NCBI GenBank assembly: GCA_024278555.1 | Contig: JAJRSX010000135.1 | Span: forward strand, 1-35,546 | Source: a bacterium | GTDB lineage: Bacteria; CG2-30-53-67; CG2-30-70-394 | DNA length: 35,546 bases | Direction: 5' to 3' | Part shown: positions 1 to 7,600 of the stretch, piece after piece | Position numbering within the stretch: the first letter of the stretch is position 1 | Layout of the letters: each line of letters starts with the position of its first letter | The notes under the pieces: model-generated | Databases searched by the model: none | Told to the model about the DNA's origin: nothing | What the model saw: the letters and a program-made list of their open reading frames with translations, nothing else | Translations under genes and position numbers: made by a program

Positions 1-813
1 CGCCGCCCCCTCCCCCACCCCCGGGATCTTGGGCACCTCCACCCCGGCGGCGGCGAGGTCGCGGCCGTAGCGGCGCAGGACCAGCGGCGCGGTGGCCCAG
101 GCGAAGGTGAGCACGGGCGGGGCCACCGCCGCCTGCGCCGCGGCCACCGTGGCGCTGAAGGTGGTGTGGCCGGCGAGGAGCGGCTCGGGGAGGCCGTGGC
201 GCAGGCGGACGAAGGGGATCTCCGCCAGGAGGACCCGCGCCCCGGCGGCGTCCACCGGCCGCCCCTCGGCGGTGTAGATGACCCGCCGCGCCGGCGCCGG
301 GTAGTAGAACTCCGGGTGCGACTCGAACGGCGGCGAGACGAGGACGTGGGAGAGGCGGTCCTGGGGCCGGCCGAAGAGGGAGAGGGCGTAGCCGGCGTAG
401 AAGCCCATGGTCTTGCGGCCGCCGGCGAGGGAGACGTGGAGCGCCGCTTCGGGGTCGGAGGTGAGCTGCCGTACCTGTTCGGTGATGGCGTCGGCCGCCG
501 CCTCGTTGTCGCCCGGGGTGCGCAGGTCGCCCACCCCGGTGTCGGCGCCGATGGTGTGGATGGTGGTCTCATCGAAGCGGATGGCACCGAGGTGGTAGTC
601 GCGGCGGAGGCGCTGAAACCAGCCGGGCTCGCCGGCGAGCAGCGTCAGCCGCGCCCGCTCCGCCCCCTCGGCGGTGGTCAGCAGGTGGACCTCGGTGGGC
701 GTCCACGGCGACTCCGAGGCCACGGCGAGGCCGTAGAGGGTCTCGGTGACTACCTGCGGCGTGAGGCCGGTGGCCACCAGGAGGATGCGACGCGGGTAGG
801 TGTGGGGGTCCAT
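1..813 (-). CDS. CRISPR-associated ring nuclease-like protein, NE0113 / Csm6-like family (C-terminus outside window)
   Basis: Reverse-strand reading from ATG at 813 is open to the window edge: MDPHTYPRRILLVATGLTPQVVTETLYGLAVASESPWTPTEVHLLTTAEGAERARLTLLAGEPGWFQRLRRDY...LHVSLAGGRKTMGFYAGYALSLFGRPQDRLSHVLVSPPFESHPEFYYP. The N-terminal RRILLVxTGLxPQVVTETLY and SLAGGRKTMGFYxGYALSLFGRPQDRLSHVLV motifs are characteristic of this family. GAGGAG ribosome-binding site just upstream. Missing from the ORF track because no stop codon lies inside the window. Confidence 0.85.
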   Translation of the reverse strand, partial: MDPHTYPRRILLVATGLTPQVVTETLYGLAVASESPWTPTEVHLLTTAEGAERARLTLLAGEPGWFQRLRRDYHLGAIRFDETTIHTIGADTGVGDLRTPGDNEAAADAITEQVRQLTSDPEAALHVSLAGGRKTMGFYAGYALSLFGRPQDRLSHVLVSPPFESHPEFYYPAPARRVIYTAEGRPVDAAGARVLLAEIPFVRLRHGLPEPLLAGHTTFSATVAAAQAAVAPPVLTFAWATAPLVLRRYGRDLAAAGVEVPKIPGVGEGAA

Positions 814-1666
814 GAGGGCTCCTCGCGTACCGGTGGGATCAGAGGCCCCGGCAGGTGGGTGGCGGAGAGAGGGAGGGGGCTCCGCCATCAACACCCCACC
901 GGGGCCCAACCATGAGGTGCAGGTAGGTGCTGATCGCCCTCGCCACCCCTACCCCCCCATCTCCCACGAGCAGCCGTCGAGGAGGTACCGGGCGAACCTC
1001 TTTCCATTCCATATAGATCCTCGTGCCATCGCCACCGAATGGCCACCACTCTCCACCCGCCCCATCACCTCCGCACCTGCCGCAAGCTTGCCACTTCGAC
1101 CCTGCCCATACAGCGTCCGGGGTCCGAGGCTACGGAGGACGCAAAGGCTCACGCCGGGGATGAGACGGCAAATGGGCTGGCGGGTGGGTGGGGTGGCGCC
1201 TTGCAGGCCACTGCGTGCGCTCGTTGGTGATCACCTCCGCCACCGATCTCCCGTCATGGCTCCGATCGACCGCGGTGCCGCCAAGATCGGTCGGGATACC
1301 TTTCAGCGGATATCGATAAACGAATGCCACGGAAATCAATAGGTTACATCGTTGTATTTATTGTCTTGTCGTTTTCTTTACATTTTTTCCGCGCATGGCG
1401 CACATTTTTTGCTAAGTTTTGTTAACCATTCGGGCGCGTCGCACGGTACGAACCTTGCGTAGATTCTGGTGAGGTAATCCTCGGAATCAGGGAGAGGAGA
1501 TGGTCGGCCACTCCTCCTACAGGGCGGTTGGAGGCAGATGTCGGCGCAACGGTGGGCGAGGAGTGTGCCTGCACCGCGTGCACGATCCGTCCGGGGCCGC
1601 ACCGCCGGGAGACGCGGCGCGGGCCCTGTTTCGATTCGGGTAGCAACACCGAGAGGAGGAAGGGCC

Positions 1667-4600
1667 ATGAAGGGTGCCCGCCGTCAGCGCAGACTCTTTA
1701 TGACGTGGATCGGGAGCGGCTGGTTCCGGCAGCTTTGCCCCATGGTGGCGCTCCTCTTCTTCGTCGAGGGGCTCGCGGCCGCCACCGGCGGCCTGCCGCG
1801 ACCACCGGTGGCCCTCGACCTCGGGGTGGCGACCGCCGAGGCGGAGGAGGGGGGCGGCGGCTGGCTCACCGCCACCGTGGCGGCGGACTTCCACGACGCC
1901 GCCATCCAGGAGCAGCTCGCCACCCTCGAGCCGGGGGTGGAATCGGCCGCCGCCTTCGTGGCACGGGAGATCGGTTTCGAGGCGTACACCGGCTCCCTGC
2001 GCGGCGCCCGCGGCACCCTGTGGTCGGGCGCCGGCAACAGCCTCGACCAGGCCTCCCTCCTCATCGCCCTCTTGCGCGGCCAGGGGATCGGCGCCCGCTA
2101 TGTGCGCGGCAGCCTGGGGGAGGCGGAGGTCGAGGCGCTCATCGCCTCCATGTTCGACGCCGAACGGCTCGCCAGCGCGGTGGGCTACGTGCCACCCGGG
2201 TGGCTGCGCAGCGACCCCCTGCACGATCCCGAGCTCGCCGCCACCCTCGCCGACCACTGGTGGGTGGAGCTGGAGGATGGGAGCCAGATCGATCCCGCCT
2301 TCGCCGACGGCCTCCCCCGCGGTACGGCGGAGACGCGCTACTTCGAGCTCCCGAACGGGGTGCGCCACACGGTGACCCTGCGCCTGCAGGCCGACCTCCA
2401 GGGCTTCCTCGGCCTCGACGAGACCGAGACCCCCCTGGAGCACACCTTCGATACGGCGGCGGTCTATGGCCGGCCGATCACCCTTGGCCACTTCATCAAC
2501 GTCCAACAGCCGCCGCAGATCATCAATCTGGGGCTCAAGTCGTACACCTACAGCCCCTACCTGGCCGTCGGCGACGGCGACGGCAACCCGGACAACGACC
2601 GGCTCATCCGCGGTCGCGACTACGTGGAGCAGTTCGGCCTCTTCGGCCTGGTGAACGCCACCCTCACCCGCCTCACCCTGGAGATGGAGGTGGACGACCC
2701 GGGGCGCGCGCCCGCCCTCTACCACCGTGTCCTCCTCGACCGGATCGGCTTTGCCGCGCGCCACGGCGGCGGCGCGCCGGTGGCGGTGGCAAGCGATGCG
2801 CCCGCCCTCAGCGAGTACGACCAGACGGTCCTCTACATCACCCCGGGCTTCCTCGCCCCGGAGGCGGTGGCCCCCCTGCAGGCGGCACGCGCCGACCTCG
2901 CCGACCGCCTCGCCCCCCTCACCCCGGTGGTGGCGGGGCTGGCCGAGGTGGAGCCGGCCACCCTCAGCGGGGCCGACCGGGCGGACCTCCAGGCGTACAC
3001 CACCCTCACCCGGCGGCTCCTGGGCGCCGGCGGCGCCGTCGTGGCGGCCGCCTTCCTGCTCGACTCCGACTCCTACACCCGTACCATGCGGGCGAGCCAC
3101 CTCACCCTCGCCTACTACGACTCACCGCGCCTCACCCTCTTCGAGGCGCGCACCCATGGCGAGGGGGCCGACTCCGCCCTGAGCCTCGGCCTCGACCTGC
3201 GGCGCAACGGCATCCATGCCATCCCCTACCCGGGGCAGAACCTCTTCAACCGCCTCGGTTTCAACTTGGTGAAGGGCCACTGGGACGCCCTCCTCGAGCA
3301 CGGCACCGTCGACCACCTCCTGGGCGGCGAGGGGCACCCCGGCGCCTCCGCCGCGGCGGTCTTCAAGGCCGCCGAGGAGCAGGGGGTCCCCATCCTCTCC
3401 CTCCACGGCGAGGCGGCGATCTCCGGCCGCCTGGAGGGGATGCCCCTCTCCGACGAGGCGCGGGCCCGGATCGGCAGCGCCTTGCGCACCGGCAAGCTGG
3501 TGAACCTCCCCGCCGCCCCGGTCACCGTGGCCGGCCGCCCGGCGATCGCCTGGTACGAGGTCGACGCGGCGACCGGCGAGATGGTGGGGGTGGCCGAGGA
3601 CGGCGGCCACCAGTCGATGCTCGAGTTCGCCCTCATCTCCGCGTTGGTCGGGGTGGGCGGCCTCTTCACGATCACCACGCTGGGCCACAATGTCACGGAT
3701 CTCTTCAGCGGTGAGCACAAGGCGATCGAGGACTACCACCCCTACGATCCGACGAACCTCAACTCGACGACCCTCAACTCCGTGGAGGCGCTCACGAGAA
3801 TGGCCACGGAGGAGACCATCCTTGGCATCAACGTGGGGTTTGCCACAGACGGCTCCGCCTCCTCCGGCGTCGAGGGGCAAGAGGTCAACCTCAGGCCCGA
3901 GCTTGATGACCTCTACACCGTGCTCGATGCCGTCGGCGGCTCCGGCAGCGTCATCGACTTCGCCGGGAGCGACACGGAGGTCCTCTCCCTCTACGCCCCC
4001 GGGCCGAGCGACCGCCACGGGGAGCGGGTCGCGGCCCCCGGGGTCACCCTGGAGGTGGTCCCGGACCCCGCCTTTACCACCAAGGCGGGAGAGAGCCCCC
4101 TCCCCACCGCCTTCCGCGCCCGGATCACCAACACCGGCAACGATGGCGCCTTCCGCCTCACCGCCACCCCGCCGGAGGGGTGGGAGCTCCTCACCGCCCG
4201 AGAGGTGAGCCCCATCCCCGCCGGGGTGACCGGCGAGGTGAGCCTCTACCTCCGCCCCCTCCCGGGGACCTCCCTCCCCGCCCCCGGCGCCCCCCTCGAC
4301 TTCGCGGTCACCGTGACGCGCGAGGCGGCGGCCGCGGGTGCAGTGGTGGCGAGCGCGGTGGGGGTGGAGAGCGGCCTCACCCTGGCGGTCGCCTTCACCA
4401 TGCCGCCGGTCCACCGCCTGCGCCTCACCGCCGCACCGGAGGGGCTGGATGCCGCCCCCGACGGCACCGCGTCCACGACACTCACCCTCACCAACGCAGG
4501 CAACGTGGAGGAGGGGGTCGACCTGACCGTCGACCTCCCCGATGGGGTCACCGCCGGCCCCCTCCCGGCCCACCTCGACCTGGCGCCGGGGGAGAGTGCC

Positions 4601-7600
4601 ACGCCCACCCTCGCCCTCACCGCCCACGGTCTGCCCCTGGCTACCGGCCACACGGCCGCCGCGACGGCGACCTACGGCGACCTGGAGGCGAGCGTGACGC
4701 TGCCGCTCCACATCGCCGCCCCCGGGGCCCTGCCGGCCCTGGCCGGGGCCACCGCCGCCGCCACCCTCGGCCGCGACGGCCTCGCCGAGACCCTCCGGAG
4801 CCTCGGCGACGACCTCGGCCGCCTCTACGAGACGCCGGCGAGCGACCTCGCCCGCGACCGCGTGGTGAGCGGCATCGCCACCCTCACCCCCCTCCTCGAT
4901 GACCCCCTCCTCGCCCCCTTCGCCGCCGGCCTCACGGCGGCGGGCGCCGCGGTGGCGGGGGCCGCACCGGCGGAGACGGCGGCCGCCCTCGACCACCTCG
5001 GCCCCCCCCTCACCGCCCTCGCCGAGCGCCTCGGCCACCTCGCCGCCCACGACGTCGAGGTCGCCCTGCGCCCCAACACCGCCGAGGCCCTCCCCGAGAC
5101 CCCCACCCCCTTCAGCCTCTACCTGCGCAACCGCGGGAGTGAGACCACCACCTACCACCTGCGCCTGGAGGGGATCCCGTCGGGGATCGACGCTACCTTG
5201 AGCCGGACGGAGATCACCCTGCCGCCGGGGATGGCGATCGCCCCCGGGGTGAGCGGTGACGACCTCCTCGATGTCGCCGTCGAGGCCACCCTCACCCAGC
5301 CGGCCCACGAGCTCACCGCCTTCAACTTCCGGGTGGTGGCGACCCCCGAGGGGGCGCCGGAGATCGCCCGCACCGCCCGCGGCCGCTTCACCGCCCGTGA
5401 CGAGCAGGTGGGTGTCGTCGCCGTGGAGGTGGAGCCCCCCTTTGTCGATCCCGGCACCCCGGTCCATCTCGCCGCCCGGCTGCTCAACGCGGTGAACCGC
5501 GACCGCTCCATCCTCGTGGCGGCCGTGGTGCGTGGCGCAGACGGCAGCGTGGTCGCCACCCTTCCGGCCCGGGCGGCGCGGCTCACCGTCCTTGCCTCCC
5601 TCGACACGATCGACCTCGGCACCCTCGAGACCGGCGCCCTCGCCCTCGGGAGCTACCGGGTGGAGGTGGCGGTGAGTGAGGCGGACGGGACGCCGATCCC
5701 CGGGGCCACCGCCGGCGCCACCCTCCTCCTGGGCTCACCGGTCACCGCGACCCTCACCGCGAGCCCCGCCGTGGTACCGCCGGGCGAGGGGGAGGTGGAG
5801 GTGCGCCTGGTGGTGGCAGCTACCCTCGACGCCGAGGGCGGCGACCCCCTCCTCGGGGTGCGCGAGACCGCCGGCACCGGGCGGACGGTGGCGGTACGCG
5901 GCGGCTACGCCTACGTGGGCGGCACGGAGGGGGTCTCGGTCCTCGACGTCCACGACCCGCGTAACCCGCAGCTCGTCCACACCTTCGAGTCCCCCGGCGA
6001 GAACCGGATCTCGATCGACGGCGACCGCCTCCTGGTGGCCCACGGCCGCGACCTGCACCTCTACGACCTGACCGATCCGCTCCACCCGGATCCGATCGCC
6101 ACTGCCGCCGGCGGGGTCACCGGCACCCACCCCACCCACCTCGCCGTCCACGGCGACCTCGCCGTGATCAACACGGCGATCTTCGGGTGGAGCGGCTCCA
6201 CCCTCCTCTTCGTGCGCGGCGACGCCCTCCTCTTCGACGTGAGCGACCCAGCGGCACCGCGCCCCCTCGGCCTCCTCTTCGACACCCCCCAGAGCTTTCA
6301 CCCCGAGTGGCCGGGGAGCGACTTCTGGATCGGTGAGGATAGCGCTGCCACCGGTACCACCCTCTACCTGCCGAGTGCCAGCGCCCCGGGGAGCGGCGCC
6401 GGTGGGGTGGGGCGGCTGCGAATCCTCGACGTGACGAGCCCCGACACGGTGGCGGAGGTGGCCCACCTCGACCTGCCGGGGACCGCCCTCCTCCACGCGG
6501 TGGCGGTGAGCGGGGAGCGCGCCCTGGTGGCGGGGAGCACCGGCCCCTTCTCCATCCAGGGCGGCACGCCCCTGGCCAGCGGCGACCTCACCCTCCACCT
6601 CCTCGACCTCCACGACCCGCGCCACCCCACGATCCTCGGCTCCACCACCCTCGATGACGTGGCGACCAGCCGCTACCACCGCCTCTCCCTCACCGCCGGC
6701 CCGGACCACCGCTTCGTCCTGAACGGGGCGACCGTGGCGGGCGAGCCGGTGGTACGCCTGGTGGAGGCGGGCGACCCGACCCACATCGAGGTGGCCGACC
6801 TGCCGGCGACCGCGTTGGTGGCGGACTCGGACCTCGACGCCGGCCTCCTCTACACCGCGTCCACCTCGGGCCTCGCCATCTACGACCTCGGCGCCCTCCT
6901 GGGGGTGGCGGTGGGCGCCCGCATCGACCTGCCCGACGACGGCTCGGCCGACCCCCTCGCCGGCTCCTTCAGTGAGCCCCCGGCGGCGACCCTCGCCGGG
7001 GTGGAGGCCGACACCCTCGTCTGGCCCCTCACCCTCACCGCCGCCCACCCCAGCCACACGGTGACCTGGCAGAGCCGCCTCCCCGGCCTGCAGCCGGGTG
7101 AGGTGCGGGATGTCGCCATCGGCGGCACGGTGGAGTTCACCACCGGCGGGGCCACCTCCACCTTGGCCCTGGCGCCGGTGGTGGTGGCGGTGGAGCAGAT
7201 CCTCGCCCTCGCCCCCGCCGCCGCCGAGGCACGCCCGGGCGCGGCGGCGGCCTACTCCCTCACGGTGAGCAACCCGACCGCCACCGGCGTGACCTACACC
7301 CTGGCGGTGGAGGGGGTGCCGGAGGCGTGGGTGGCGCTGCCGCCGTCGGTCGAGGTGGCCGCCGGGGGAAGGGCCCAGGTACCCCTCACCCTCCGCGCCG
7401 AGCCCTTCGCCGCGGCCGGCGACCACGGCTTCGCGGTGGTGGCCGCCACCGCGGCCGGGGTCCGCGGGGAGGTCCACGGCGACCTCATCCTCAGCGGCGC
7501 CCCGGTGGCGGAGACGGCACGCCACGGGGTGGTTGCAGCGCTCATCCCGCTGCAGCCCACCGCCGGCCAGGGGAGCGAGGCCACCTACCGGGTGCGCCTG

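Noticed and set aside
166-915. Plus-strand ORF 166-915 (249 aa) in the track
   Set aside because: Antisense shadow of the ring-nuclease-like gene, whose minus-strand translation has strong family motifs.
1398-1425. Possible sigma-54 promoter (TGGCGCACATTTTTTGC)
   Set aside because: GG to GC spacing is 12 nt rather than the required 10.
814-1666. CRISPR array next to the ring-nuclease-like gene
   Set aside because: No regularly spaced direct repeats of 24-40 nt could be seen.
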